NCBI RefSeq assembly: GCF_030409605.1
Contig: NZ_JAUFQG010000006.1
Span: 496,001 to 560,000 of the forward strand
DNA from: Simiduia curdlanivorans
Lineage (GTDB): Bacteria; Pseudomonadota; Gammaproteobacteria; Pseudomonadales; Cellvibrionaceae
DNA length: 64,000 nt
Reading direction: 5' to 3'
Part shown: piece after piece, positions 43,596 to 52,225 of the stretch
Position numbering within the stretch: the stretch's first letter is position 1
Layout: the number at the start of each line of letters is the position of its first letter
The notes under the pieces: generated by a model
What the model was told of the DNA's origin: nothing
The model's database searches: none
The model's input: the letters and a program-made list of their open reading frames with translations, nothing else
Translations under genes and position numbers: made by a program

Positions 43596-44234
43596 TTAGG
43601 CCTGCCGTAGCTGATAATACACATAGGCGTGTAACACCAAACTAACCTCTTCACTTAATGTGTCAAACGCTAAACCGTAGCTACACACATCGGCATCGAG
43701 GTTTTCATTGATGACCACCTTAATTTCACAGGGCAGCTGAACAATACGCCGAGTGCCGGCCGCATCAACCTTGGTGACCATCACAAAACGATCGCCGGCA
43801 ACGCCCAGAGGCTTTGACGACTCAATCCGGCAACCCGACGTACTCAAATCAACAATCGTCACCGAAAGGCTCGCCCCCGCTATTTTTACCGTCGAAATCA
43901 ACTCCGTGGTCACCCTCACCGCCTTGCGAATTTCACCGGTGGCAACCGAAGCGGGATAGGATAGATAAAGCTGTGGGAAAGGTGACACGGTTACATGGGT
44001 TGTCTGGGTACTAAAGGCGACGGCCGAGTTAGCCTCACTGGAAAATAAGCGAATGTTCAATTGCTCGCCTATTTTTACCGGCCTTGAACTGCCATTAATT
44101 TGCGGCGTGGTCACCACTATCCCCTTATTCCGCAGGTAGCCAACCAATAGGGAACGCTCGCGAAGATCAGGCGTATGATGAAACTGGAGCTGTAAAGGGA
44201 TACCGGGTAATAATTTAAGGCCTTCAAATTTCAT
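43596..44234 (-). CDS. PilZ domain protein, YcgR-like
   Basis: 212 residues from the ATG at 44234 (a GTG at 44240 is in frame). The N-terminal half resembles the YcgR N-domain. The PilZ domain (about 105-205) has the c-di-GMP signatures RKAVR and DLSTSG. It binds cyclic di-GMP and in relatives slows the flagellar motor or controls export. No flagellar gene is near. It pairs functionally with the HD-GYP protein at 36938. Confidence 0.87.
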   Translation of the reverse strand: MKFEGLKLLPGIPLQLQFHHTPDLRERSLLVGYLRNKGIVVTTPQINGSSRPVKIGEQLNIRLFSSEANSAVAFSTQTTHVTVSPFPQLYLSYPASVATGEIRKAVRVTTELISTVKIAGASLSVTIVDLSTSGCRIESSKPLGVAGDRFVMVTKVDAAGTRRIVQLPCEIKVVINENLDADVCSYGLAFDTLSEEVSLVLHAYVYYQLRQA

Positions 44235-44431
44235 AACCACCGACTGTTTCCTTCAAGCTTCATAGGCGACAGCAACAAGTCTAGTCGAGATAGCCAAAAT
44301 ACGCCGTCCCCAATACGAGGCCTACAGGCAACGTGGTTTAGGGCTCCAAGCCCTCGCGCACTAAGCTATTGCATAAGCGTAAAACAACGCATTCAATTCA
44401 ACACACTTAACTAGCAAACACTGAGCTAATC

Positions 44432-45340
44432 ATGAACTTAGATAAACTCTCTCCCCTGCTCGGCCTCCTTGCCCTGATGTTATTAAGCCAGCTGACTCTT
44501 GCGGTTAGCCTACAAGAACAAACGGTGGCAATGGATGACGGCCATCGGTTAATGCTGTACAGCAAGAGCGCGCCGCAACCTTGGGGCAGTATATTATTAG
44601 TCCACGGTCGCACATGGAGTGCGCTACCGGATTTCGATCTCGTTACGGAAGCTGAAGATCTGTCGATGATGAATGCTTTGGCGGCCAAGGGCCTGGCCGT
44701 TTACGCCATTGATTTGCGCGGGTACGGCAAATCCGAGCGCGACAGTAGCGGCTGGAACACCCCAACTCGCGCGGCTAAAGACTTGGCGACCACGCTAGAC
44801 TTTATTCATAACAAGCACCCCGACCTAGGCGCAACAACGCTTTTTGGCTGGTCGAACGGTTCTTTAGTTGCCATGCTCACCGCCCAGCTCTACCCAAATA
44901 AAGTCGAGCGCTTAGTGCTTTACGGTTTCCCGCTCGATACCATTGCAGCCGGTAAAACGCCAACGCAACCGCCGCGCCTAGCCACCACGGCCGCAGCCGC
45001 CGCTGAAGATTTCATCTTACCTGGCACCATTTCAAAAAGCGCCGTTGAGGCCTATGTAAAGGCGGCATTAATGGCCGACCCCATTCGCACCGACTGGCGC
45101 GCTCTGGAGCAATGGAATCAACTCGACGCCACAAAGCTCACCCGCCCAACGCTGCTATTACAAGCTGAATCAGACCCATACATGAATCTCAATGCTGACG
45201 CCGAGCTGTTTAAAAAAATTGCCGCCAAAGACAAACAGTGGCTTATTTTAGGTAACGCCGACCATGCGGCGCTATTGGAGACTAGCCGTTTTAAGCTATA
45301 TCATGCAGTGGTGAGTTTTATGCAATACAGAGACAACTAA
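44432..45340 (+). CDS. Secreted alpha/beta hydrolase
   Basis: 302 residues with a signal peptide of about 24 residues. The oxyanion motif HGRTWS follows, the nucleophile elbow GWSNGS places Ser141, AESDPYMN offers the acid residue, and NADHAALLE the histidine. All parts of a serine hydrolase triad are present. Substrate unknown; many such proteins are esterases or lactonases. It lies alone and ends at a shared hairpin. Confidence 0.82.
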   Translation: MNLDKLSPLLGLLALMLLSQLTLAVSLQEQTVAMDDGHRLMLYSKSAPQPWGSILLVHGRTWSALPDFDLVTEAEDLSMMNALAAKGLAVYAIDLRGYGKSERDSSGWNTPTRAAKDLATTLDFIHNKHPDLGATTLFGWSNGSLVAMLTAQLYPNKVERLVLYGFPLDTIAAGKTPTQPPRLATTAAAAAEDFILPGTISKSAVEAYVKAALMADPIRTDWRALEQWNQLDATKLTRPTLLLQAESDPYMNLNADAELFKKIAAKDKQWLILGNADHAALLETSRFKLYHAVVSFMQYRDN

Positions 45341-45354
45341 AAATAGTTAACTCG

Positions 45355-45386
45355 TTCGCAAGGTTGAATCCATTTAGCCTTGCGAA
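45355..45386. terminator. Convergent hairpin between the hydrolase and peroxiredoxin-like genes
   Basis: TTCGCAAGG pairs perfectly with CCTTGCGAA across a 14-base loop. It lies between two convergent genes. There is no long T-tract, so it may be a weak terminator. Confidence 0.45.
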
Positions 45387-45412
45387 ATCGCTAACAGATC
45401 GCTCTTTCCATT

Positions 45413-46120
45413 TTATTTTTGCGCGTCAATAACACCCAACAGCTGAGCCACACTCGGCCGTTGTTTGTAATCTAGCGATGCGTGCGCCCACTTAACCTTA
45501 CCTTTTGGATCGACAAGGAAGGCAGAGGCAACGGCAAATTGGTGGTGAACTCGACCGGACCACTGCTCAACATCAATACCGTATCCCTTGTAGGTTTCAT
45601 AGAGCTCAGGCGTTAAGGACATAACCACACGAAACGCTTTGTGCGCCGAAAGGTCCGGATCAGAGAGTACGGGGAAAGGGATTTCGTAGCGGCTCTGGGC
45701 CAAGGCTGCAGCGTCAACCTCATCGGCGGAAATTAACACCGGCAATACCTTACGCTGCTTAAACTGACTGTAACTTTCTGTCAGTTGGCGAATCTGTAAA
45801 TTGCAATAAGGGCACCAGCCGCCGCGATAAAAAATAATCAATAGCGTTTCGCCACCCGCCAGCAGCTCGCTGCTTTTGGCTGGCTCGCCGGTATGGCGTT
45901 GCAACACGAAACTTGGCATTGCTTCACCCACTCGCAAACCGTAACCCTCTGCAAGGGTACCCAATTGATCCTGAGTTGGCGCCGTCATTTTAGATGCATC
46001 CGGCAGATTCGGCAGAGTTAACTGCGTTTCGGCGGCCACCGCTACACCGGCAAACATCGCCATGCCAAACGTAAGGCAGATGCCACGGTAGAGCATATTT
46101 TTCAAACCAAGAGTTATCAT
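45413..46120 (-). CDS. Secreted peroxiredoxin-like protein (AhpC/TSA family)
   Basis: 235 residues with a signal peptide (ending near VAVAAE) and GGAAAG before the ATG. The thioredoxin fold is near 70-225. The active site is RGGWCPYCNLQ, where the two Cys lie in a CXXC pair, a form seen in the peroxiredoxin-like family. It probably reduces peroxides or thiols in the periplasm. The neighbouring gene, on the same strand, codes for a DsbA-like FrnE protein, so both deal with thiols. Confidence 0.85.
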   Translation of the reverse strand: MITLGLKNMLYRGICLTFGMAMFAGVAVAAETQLTLPNLPDASKMTAPTQDQLGTLAEGYGLRVGEAMPSFVLQRHTGEPAKSSELLAGGETLLIIFYRGGWCPYCNLQIRQLTESYSQFKQRKVLPVLISADEVDAAALAQSRYEIPFPVLSDPDLSAHKAFRVVMSLTPELYETYKGYGIDVEQWSGRVHHQFAVASAFLVDPKGKVKWAHASLDYKQRPSVAQLLGVIDAQK

Positions 46121-46180
46121 GTTGCTTTCCTTTTATGAATTGAATGCATTTACTGAGCGACCATATAGGCCAAAAAACCG

Positions 46181-46915
46181 TTAATCACAACCATCGACAT
46201 CACAGGCTGGCGCGTCACTCACTAATGAGCGGGATTTATTCGCCTCCTGCTCAGCGGCCTCTCGATGCACATCGCGAATCGCCTGCATCAAGGTACTGGA
46301 TTCCTGTGCACCCGATACGCCGTAGCGGCCGATCACAAAAAAAGGCACACCAGAAATACCATACTGCTGCGCAAGCTGTTCATCTTGTCGCACTGCATCG
46401 GCAAAATCATCGCTAGACAAAACCCCTGCGGCCCGTGGGGCATCTAAACCAAGAGAATCTACGAGATCGACCATGGCCTGTGCCGAAGACAAATCTAAAC
46501 CTTCACCAAGATACCCGCGCATCAAGCCGTCCGTTAACCGGTGTTGCGCACCGTCCGTTTCACCAGCTCTATCGGTAGCACCGGCCCACTGAATTAAGCG
46601 ATGGGCATTAAAGGTATTGGCGATCTGAACCCGGCTAAAATCACAAGGGCCGCCCGCCGTCTGGATAGCAGCAGCCATGGTATCGAGCATTTCCTGCGCT
46701 TGGGCAATACTGCGACCGTACTTTTTCGCCAAGCGCTCCACATAAGGCGCGCCGTCCTTCTCCTTTGGCCTAGGGTCTAACTCGAAGGCACGCCAACGAA
46801 TATCAACCTCAATACCTTCCGCCTTCAATTGATCCACCGCGACCGCTAGGCGCTGTTTGCCAACGAAACACCATGGGCAGGCAATATCCGACCAAACTGA
46901 GATATCGATTACCAT
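46181..46915 (-). CDS. DsbA-family FrnE-like thiol oxidoreductase
   Basis: 244 residues, no signal peptide, so cytoplasmic. The active-site motif is ACPWCFVGK near residue 13, and the cis-Pro is in SGVPFFVIGRYGVSG. The FrnE family includes polyketide-linked isomerases and stress-related disulphide isomerases. A cysteine-bearing tail (ACDVDGCD) ends the protein, which could be a metal site or redox partner. It lies 60 bases upstream of the peroxiredoxin-like gene. Confidence 0.88.
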   Translation of the reverse strand: MVIDISVWSDIACPWCFVGKQRLAVAVDQLKAEGIEVDIRWRAFELDPRPKEKDGAPYVERLAKKYGRSIAQAQEMLDTMAAAIQTAGGPCDFSRVQIANTFNAHRLIQWAGATDRAGETDGAQHRLTDGLMRGYLGEGLDLSSAQAMVDLVDSLGLDAPRAAGVLSSDDFADAVRQDEQLAQQYGISGVPFFVIGRYGVSGAQESSTLMQAIRDVHREAAEQEANKSRSLVSDAPACDVDGCD

Positions 46916-47309
46916 AAAATTAACCCTCTAAGGCTCGGTGAATACGAGGTTCGCCTCCACCACCTACCCGTTGCTAAATAACTTGAGCCTACATAGAGTC
47001 AGGCTAAACGAATTTGTTGCAATAGATAATGCATTTATCCAATGCTTACCCATTCAATACTTACCTATCTACTATCTGCAACCTATGCGCGCAAGGCGGA
47101 AATGAATAGATGCCTAGAATAAACCACCCCTTTCTACGCTATTTCGCCCAACCAGATATAACTCAAATATAGGTCGCTTCATCCTACATTTAATACAAGC
47201 CGCATCGCGTTCCTTATAGTACCGCTGGCAACCACAAAATAGGCACGCCAAACCCCTATTGACAGCGATAAAAAGCTAAGGAATAAAAAAGGTAAAAGGA
47301 AAGCAAAAA
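46916..47309. other. 394-base divergent gap
   Basis: No gene is seen here. A perfect -35 box TTGACA lies at 47259-47264, with an AT-rich AATAAA about 17 bases later, and an AAAGGAAA ribosome site before the ATG at 47310, so a promoter for the MBL gene is likely close to its start. The rest shows no clear structure. Confidence 0.45.
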
Positions 47310-48272
47310 ATGCGCAGAAGCTATATAACGCCTTTGTTGATCGCACTGACCTACTCTACCCTCTCAACAGCAAAGACTGAGCGCGAGCCAAATACCCACA
47401 TAGCTGTGCCTGAACCCGTCATTGCCAAAACTCAATGGCTACATGGGTCACCCAATTGCGCAAACAATCTAGACCCTGCCTTCGATATTTATAAACACGA
47501 CTCGCAAAGTTATATTCTCCGGCAAAATAAATGCCTAACATTTGAAGCGCCTTTTATTTACGTGCTGATAGGGTCAAACCAAATTTTCGTGCTGGATACT
47601 GGGGCGCTGGATAGCCCTGAACACTCCTTACGCACACAACTTGAAGGTCTCATAGGTCTGGAGCAGACAACTAGTAAAGAGTGGATTATCGCGCATTCAC
47701 ACGGCCACAAAGACCACTACAAGGGCGACGCGTATTTTGACAACAAACCCAACACCACCCTAGTTCCCACAACAGAAACAGCGGTAAAAGCCTATTTTAA
47801 ACTAGAAGCTTGGCCTAAAAGCGTGGCTGAAATTGACTTGGGCAACAGAAAATTGAGCATTATTCCCACACCGGGTCACCACAACCAAGGTATAACAATC
47901 TATGACCACCAAACGCAATGGTTGCTGACAGGCGACACCCTGTATCCGGGATACATCTATGTAAAGGATTGGAAGGATTACCGAGCAAGTATTAACAGAT
48001 TAGCCAACTTTTCTAAACAGCATCCCATCTCAGCTCTACTAGGTGCACATATAGAAATGATGGATCAGGCAGGCACCTATTATCCCATCGGCACAAGCTA
48101 CCAACCTGAAGAAGCTAGGCTTGAACTGAGCACAGCGCATTTACTTGAGTTAAATGAGAGATTAAAAACGGCAGCTAAAGCGCAAGAAATCCAATTCGAC
48201 AACTTCATCATCAAACCCATGAGCGGGTTTCAAAAGGCGCTGAGTAGGTTGGTCGGGTGGATAGTTCAATAG
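47310..48272 (+). CDS. Secreted MBL-fold hydrolase
   Basis: 320 residues with a signal peptide (MRRSYITPLLIALTYSTLSTA). Zinc ligands are in HSHGHKDH (His131, His133, Asp135, His136), with TPGHHNQG and the TGDTLYPG stretch adding the others. It has the fold of metallo-beta-lactamase-type hydrolases; whether it acts on lactams, lactones or other esters cannot be told. It has its own promoter candidate. The codon use looks more AT-rich than its neighbours, which may hint at transfer. Confidence 0.82.
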   Translation: MRRSYITPLLIALTYSTLSTAKTEREPNTHIAVPEPVIAKTQWLHGSPNCANNLDPAFDIYKHDSQSYILRQNKCLTFEAPFIYVLIGSNQIFVLDTGALDSPEHSLRTQLEGLIGLEQTTSKEWIIAHSHGHKDHYKGDAYFDNKPNTTLVPTTETAVKAYFKLEAWPKSVAEIDLGNRKLSIIPTPGHHNQGITIYDHQTQWLLTGDTLYPGYIYVKDWKDYRASINRLANFSKQHPISALLGAHIEMMDQAGTYYPIGTSYQPEEARLELSTAHLLELNERLKTAAKAQEIQFDNFIIKPMSGFQKALSRLVGWIVQ

Positions 48273-48501
48273 CAAAATCAACGTCATTATTTTATACGCC
48301 CGATACGTCACCCGAACTTTATAGTCGCAGGGCTTTCTATAGCGATTTTGGTTCGCGCAATGAACGGATAACACTCAGGGCTGTGGCGAGTAGGACGTCC
48401 TTAATATTCCAGACAGCGAATCTTGGGTTACACCGCAAAATCTAATCACCTTGGCTTGCACTGGGTTTTCCCACCTCGGGCTTGTGATAATGTCAGGTCA
48501 A

Positions 48502-48524
48502 ATTTGGTATTGGATTGACCAAAT
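48502..48524. promoter_or_regulatory. Inverted repeat upstream of the TM2 gene
   Basis: ATTTGGT at 48502-48508 and ACCAAAT at 48518-48524 form a symmetric pair nine bases apart, 36 bases before the ATG. It could be an operator. The 287-base gap around it (48273-48559) has no gene I trust. Confidence 0.3.
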
Positions 48525-48559
48525 GATACGAATCGATTAACCGCGGAGAAGATCAGCAC

Positions 48560-48955
48560 ATGGAATACAAGGCAAATACCCACAGTAAAGCGATTGGCTA
48601 CCTGCTTTGGATTTTTGGCTTTATGGGTGCCCATCGCTTTTATTATGGCCGCCCGCTATCGGGCACCCTGTACTTTTTTACCCTAGGGTTGTTCTTTATC
48701 GGTTGGATTGTCGATCTTTTTCTGATTCCAAGCATGGATGAAGCAGCCGATAGACGCTATGTTTCCGGTGAAATTGACTACAACATCACCTGGATTTTAC
48801 TCACTTTTCTCGGTATTTTCGGCGCCCATCGCCTCTATATGGGCAAGTGGATTACCGCCATCATCTGGTTCTTCACCTGCGGCTTTTTCCTCTTAGGTTA
48901 TCTGTACGATTACTGGACGTTGAACGAGCAGATCGATGAGGTAAACGCGAACTAG
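48560..48955 (+). CDS. TM2 domain protein with two TM2 units
   Basis: 131 residues and four predicted membrane helices. It has two TM2-type units, each with a GAHR turn: FGFMGAHRFYYG near 20-30 and LGIFGAHRLYMG near 87-97. TM2 proteins are membrane proteins of unknown function. A GGAGAAG ribosome site precedes the ATG. A tandem pair in one polypeptide suggests an internal duplication. Confidence 0.85.
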   Translation: MEYKANTHSKAIGYLLWIFGFMGAHRFYYGRPLSGTLYFFTLGLFFIGWIVDLFLIPSMDEAADRRYVSGEIDYNITWILLTFLGIFGAHRLYMGKWITAIIWFFTCGFFLLGYLYDYWTLNEQIDEVNAN

Positions 48956-48995
48956 GCCGTCCTGGCGCAGCTATCGCCATAGCGAGCGCCAAGGC

Positions 48996-49001
48996 TATAA
49001 T
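48996..49001 (+). promoter_or_regulatory. Perfect -10 box just before the 86-residue gene
   Basis: TATAAT ends seven bases before the ATG at 49008. If it is used, transcription would begin at about the start codon and make a leaderless mRNA. The -35 position (ATCGCC) is a poor match. Confidence 0.35.
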
Positions 49002-49007
49002 AGCGCC

Positions 49008-49268
49008 ATGACACGGAATATCTTTCTCACCGCCAGCATCACACTGTCGATCTGGTACATTTTATTAGCCTGGGATTTAGCCGCTGGCCAAGCTCCCGCA
49101 TGGTTGGCGCCGGCCATTAAAGAATTGGTGGCATTTCAAAACGGGGCGCTGTTACTCATTGCCGCCCTCGTTCCACTTATTCTCTTTTGGGCCTGGATAC
49201 ATAAATGTTTGGACTATTTTGCCTTGAAGAAACTGGCCCAAGAAATTCGCGCGAAACGCAAGCTGTAA
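49008..49268 (+). CDS. Small membrane protein of unknown function
   Basis: 86 residues with two hydrophobic helices (about 6-24 and 43-64) and a basic C-terminus (KKLAQEIRAKRKL), so probably both ends are cytoplasmic. I do not recognise the family. There is no ribosome site, but a perfect -10 box ends seven bases upstream, which would give a leaderless transcript. It lies 52 bases after the TM2 gene. Confidence 0.65.
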   Translation: MTRNIFLTASITLSIWYILLAWDLAAGQAPAWLAPAIKELVAFQNGALLLIAALVPLILFWAWIHKCLDYFALKKLAQEIRAKRKL

Positions 49269-49351
49269 AAATGCCGCTAAGATAATAGCCTGTGGGCGGA
49301 TGAAACATTAACAACCGGCCAGAAAAACCTTGCCGGCCTAGTGCAGAATCT

Positions 49352-49421
49352 AGGTACTAAACTTTAGGCACTGAACTATAGGTACTAAACTACAGGCGCT
49401 AAACTACAGGCACTAAAAGGA
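49352..49421. repeat. Five tandem 14-base repeats in front of a small lipoprotein gene
   Basis: Units start at 49352, 49366, 49380, 49394 and 49408 with the consensus AGGYACTAAACTAC and one to three changes each. The last copy is degenerate and carries the AAAAGGA ribosome site of the next gene. Copy-number change would move the upstream region relative to that gene. Confidence 0.8.
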
Positions 49422-49429
49422 ATGTCATC

Positions 49430-49741
49430 ATGCAACGCGTTATCGCTTTGGGCCTGATTCTCAACCTCGCTCTGCTAACGGGTTGTATTTCAGCCATCGC
49501 GATTCATAATCAGGACAATGAAAATTGTCAGCAAGTCGCGCATTGCAATGATATCAATGAGGCAATAGCAACCGACGTTGCACTGGCCACAGCCATCGCC
49601 GAGGAAGTCCTCTCAGCCATCGAAAAGCCCAAAACCCTGCCCCCTCGTCATCACGCCCTTTGCGACATAGATACAGAGCAAAAAGTATGCAGTGCTATTG
49701 ATGGCTGCCGCTGTGCGCCACTGAAGCCATCTGTGGATTGA
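49430..49741 (+). CDS. Small Cys-rich lipoprotein of unknown function
   Basis: 103 residues. The lipobox LLTGC puts the lipid on Cys18. The mature part has seven further Cys (for example CQQVAHC and CRCAP), so disulphides are likely in the periplasm. I do not recognise the family. Its ribosome site AAGGAA overlaps the last unit of a 14-base tandem repeat. Confidence 0.65.
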   Translation: MQRVIALGLILNLALLTGCISAIAIHNQDNENCQQVAHCNDINEAIATDVALATAIAEEVLSAIEKPKTLPPRHHALCDIDTEQKVCSAIDGCRCAPLKPSVD

Positions 49742-49834
49742 CAGCCGGCGAGCGATCATTTCAATTAAGTTTTCAGCCATGCACCTAAGCCTGTGTGGTA
49801 GCATGCGCCACCCTAATTAAATCGACCTATAGCC

Positions 49835-50524
49835 ATGACGCCTTGGACTCACCTCGACACAGCCATCATCCCCAATGGCGGTGGTGAACTTAAACTCTCC
49901 CGCCGGGGCGATGAATTTTCCATTCGCCTATCGGGTATTCGCGGCGAATTGATGAACAGCCGGGTCTTTGGCTCGGAGCAAGCGCTGGCCGACCTGGGTT
50001 GCGAAAGGTTTAAAAGCACGGCCAATGCCCGCGTCTTAGTGGGCGGATTGGGTATGGGTTATACCCTCGCCGCGGCGCTCAATACCGTTTCCGAGTCCGC
50101 CACCGTCACCGTAGCCGAACTTATCCCTGAAGTAGTTAAGTGGAACCAAGGTGATTTAGGCAACTGCGCCGGTCGACCACTGGACGATAAGCGCTCGCGT
50201 GTTTATCTCGGCGATGTCGCCGAACTGTTCGACAACAAGCCGGAATCTTTCGATGCCATTTTGCTCGATGTGGATAACGGTCCCGAGGGTTTAACCCAAT
50301 CCGATAACCACTGGCTCTACTCGCTCGACGGTTTAAAAGCGATTTACCAAACCTTATCAAGCGAAGGCCGACTGGCCATCTGGTCGGCGGGCCCAGACTC
50401 TCTTTTTGTCACTCGCCTAAAAAAGGCTAAATTCAATGTCTCTGTACGCACAGTAAGAGCGCGCGCCGGCAAAGGCAGCCGGCACACAATTTTCCTTGCG
50501 CAAAAAGGTTTAGCCATTTTTTAA
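49835..50524 (+). CDS. Spermidine synthase-like methyltransferase-fold protein
   Basis: 229 residues, cytoplasmic. A Rossmann nucleotide loop GGLGMGYTLA is near residues 68-77, followed by a VAELIPEVVKWN strand and AILLDVDNGPEG, the typical acid loop of the spermidine synthase superfamily. The N-terminal tetramerisation domain of true SpeE is reduced, so it may not make spermidine. A TTTTCTTAAGAAAA palindrome (50538-50551) follows the stop. Confidence 0.8.
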   Translation: MTPWTHLDTAIIPNGGGELKLSRRGDEFSIRLSGIRGELMNSRVFGSEQALADLGCERFKSTANARVLVGGLGMGYTLAAALNTVSESATVTVAELIPEVVKWNQGDLGNCAGRPLDDKRSRVYLGDVAELFDNKPESFDAILLDVDNGPEGLTQSDNHWLYSLDGLKAIYQTLSSEGRLAIWSAGPDSLFVTRLKKAKFNVSVRTVRARAGKGSRHTIFLAQKGLAIF

Positions 50525-50614
50525 CAGAACCATTTTGTTTTCTTAAGAAAATTATCATGACATAATATTTCGCAACTCATCATCAACGGATTAACCCTAC
50601 TAAAAGGAATTACT

Positions 50615-51112
50615 ATGAAAACACGTCTAAATGCCTTTTGCTTAAGCCTACTTTTGGTTGCCTCAGTCGGCTTTGCAGATGCTCCCATTCAAGTAAAAAA
50701 AACCATTAGTTTCTCAGCGGAATCTAATGCGCCACAAAAAGTTCAAGATGAATGCAATCTACAAACGCAGGTACCATCATACCTTTCTGCCTACGCTAAA
50801 AAGGTGGTGACCTTAGTGGATGGTGATTTCGCGGCTGCAGGCAAGCAATTAAAGCTGGAAATTACCAGTGCATTTGCTCCCGGTGGTGGCGCATGGTCTG
50901 GCGCTAAAAATGTGGAGGTAACCGGTGAACTCATCGAAAATGGCAACGTTATTGGCAGCTTTATCGGTTCGCGCTACTCAACTGGCGGTATGTTCGGCGG
51001 GTTAAAAGGCACCTGCTCAATCACCGCACGCTGTGCCAAGGCGATAGCCAAAGACATCTCCATTTGGTTAAAAAATCCTACCTTGGACGCCCGACTCGGT
51101 GACTCCAAATAA
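50615..51112 (+). CDS. Secreted protein of unknown function
   Basis: 165 residues with a signal peptide cut near GFADA. Mature part about 145 residues with four Cys (one in DECNLQ, one in GTCSITARC), and a Gly-rich stretch FAPGGGAWSGAKNVEV that looks like part of a beta sheet. No family I can name. AAAAGGA lies before the ATG and a CATAAT box about 45 bases upstream may be its -10. A hairpin terminator follows. Confidence 0.7.
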   Translation: MKTRLNAFCLSLLLVASVGFADAPIQVKKTISFSAESNAPQKVQDECNLQTQVPSYLSAYAKKVVTLVDGDFAAAGKQLKLEITSAFAPGGGAWSGAKNVEVTGELIENGNVIGSFIGSRYSTGGMFGGLKGTCSITARCAKAIAKDISIWLKNPTLDARLGDSK

Positions 51113-51122
51113 TAAAACTATC

Positions 51123-51157
51123 GGGATCACTACACATTGGTGATCCCATCGTTTTTA
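51123..51157 (+). terminator. Terminator after the 165-residue secreted protein gene
   Basis: GGGATCAC pairs with GTGATCCC across a 9-base loop, followed by ATCGTTTTTAAG. It lies 10 bases after the stop codon and before the convergent RluA-type gene. Confidence 0.75.
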
Positions 51158-51177
51158 AGTTTGATGAAAAGCTTGGC

Positions 51178-52044
51178 TTAATCCATTAGCTTTAAAAAAT
51201 CCGCCGGCGCCGGGGTTTCAAATTCCAGTTTGATTCGACTGGTGGGGTGCACCAACTTCAGCCGTAGCGCGTGTAATCCTAAGCGATCGCCACCCTGACC
51301 GTAGCGCGGGTCGCCGATAACCGGGTGCCCGAGCCACGCTAGGTGGGCGCGAATTTGATGCTGGCGACCAGTTTCCAACTGTACATGCAACAAACTCCGG
51401 CCTTTTTGGGTTTTAGCGGTTTGATAGTGAGTAATAGCCGGCTTAGCATCTGGGTGCTCGCCCACGTGCATAAAGTAAAACTGCTCATCGAGTCGCAATG
51501 GCTGGTTGATGGTGCCGCTTTTTTGTTCCGGCTGGCCTTGCACCACCGCCAGATAGGTTTTTTCAGCCAAAGACCATTTTGCAATCACGGCCTCGCGTAT
51601 TTCGCTCGAGGTGGCGAACAACAAAACACCCGAGGTATCTCTATCGAGACGATGCACCGGCCAGAGCTTTATCTCCCGGTCCCGACGCGACAGCTGGTGT
51701 CGTAATATGGCCAGCGCATTGTGCTTGTTATCGTCGGCGGTACTGACCGACAAGAGACCGGCGGGTTTGTTAATGGCCACCAAATCCTGATCTTGGTAAA
51801 GCACTTCAATGGGCTGGCTGCGCAATTGATGCGCTCTCGCCTCCGGCGATTTCGGCGCCGCATCTATCTCTAGCTGATCGCCACTGTTCACTTGAAAATC
51901 ATGTTTCTTAACCGTATTACCGTTAACACTGATGCAGCCCGCCTTTAAACGCTGCTTAAGTGTCGTGCGCGACCAATCCGGCAGGCGCTCCACCAAGTAG
52001 GGAAGTAGCGCTGCCGTTCGATCGGCCTGAATTTTTTGCGACAT
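51178..52044 (-). CDS. RluA-family RNA pseudouridine synthase
   Basis: 288 residues. An S4 RNA-binding domain (about 15-65, RTTLKQRLKAGCISVNG) precedes the catalytic domain. The active-site Asp is in the HRLDRDTSGVLLF motif. Later HVQLETGRQHQIRAHL is the usual motif III. It modifies uridines in rRNA or tRNA; the exact member (RluA, RluC, RluD or TruC) cannot be set here. Confidence 0.9.
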   Translation of the reverse strand: MSQKIQADRTAALLPYLVERLPDWSRTTLKQRLKAGCISVNGNTVKKHDFQVNSGDQLEIDAAPKSPEARAHQLRSQPIEVLYQDQDLVAINKPAGLLSVSTADDNKHNALAILRHQLSRRDREIKLWPVHRLDRDTSGVLLFATSSEIREAVIAKWSLAEKTYLAVVQGQPEQKSGTINQPLRLDEQFYFMHVGEHPDAKPAITHYQTAKTQKGRSLLHVQLETGRQHQIRAHLAWLGHPVIGDPRYGQGGDRLGLHALRLKLVHPTSRIKLEFETPAPADFLKLMD

Positions 52045-52225
52045 AGTAATAACCTAAAGGGGCACGGCCAAGGGTGCCGGTGCGAGAATATGAGCGCTAG
52101 TTTACCGTCTGGCGCCCGCTCGACCAATAGATCGATTGGGGTTTTAGTTGTGCCGGTCGTTTCACCCTTAACCCCCGCAGGCTAAACTGGCCCTTTCCCA
52201 CGATCTTTTTGGTTTTACATTCGCT

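Noticed and set aside
48257..48445. A 62-residue frame after the MBL gene
   Set aside because: It begins inside the MBL gene end, has no ribosome site and no recognisable feature.
49352..49421. CRISPR array
   Set aside because: The units are 14 bases and directly adjacent without spacers.
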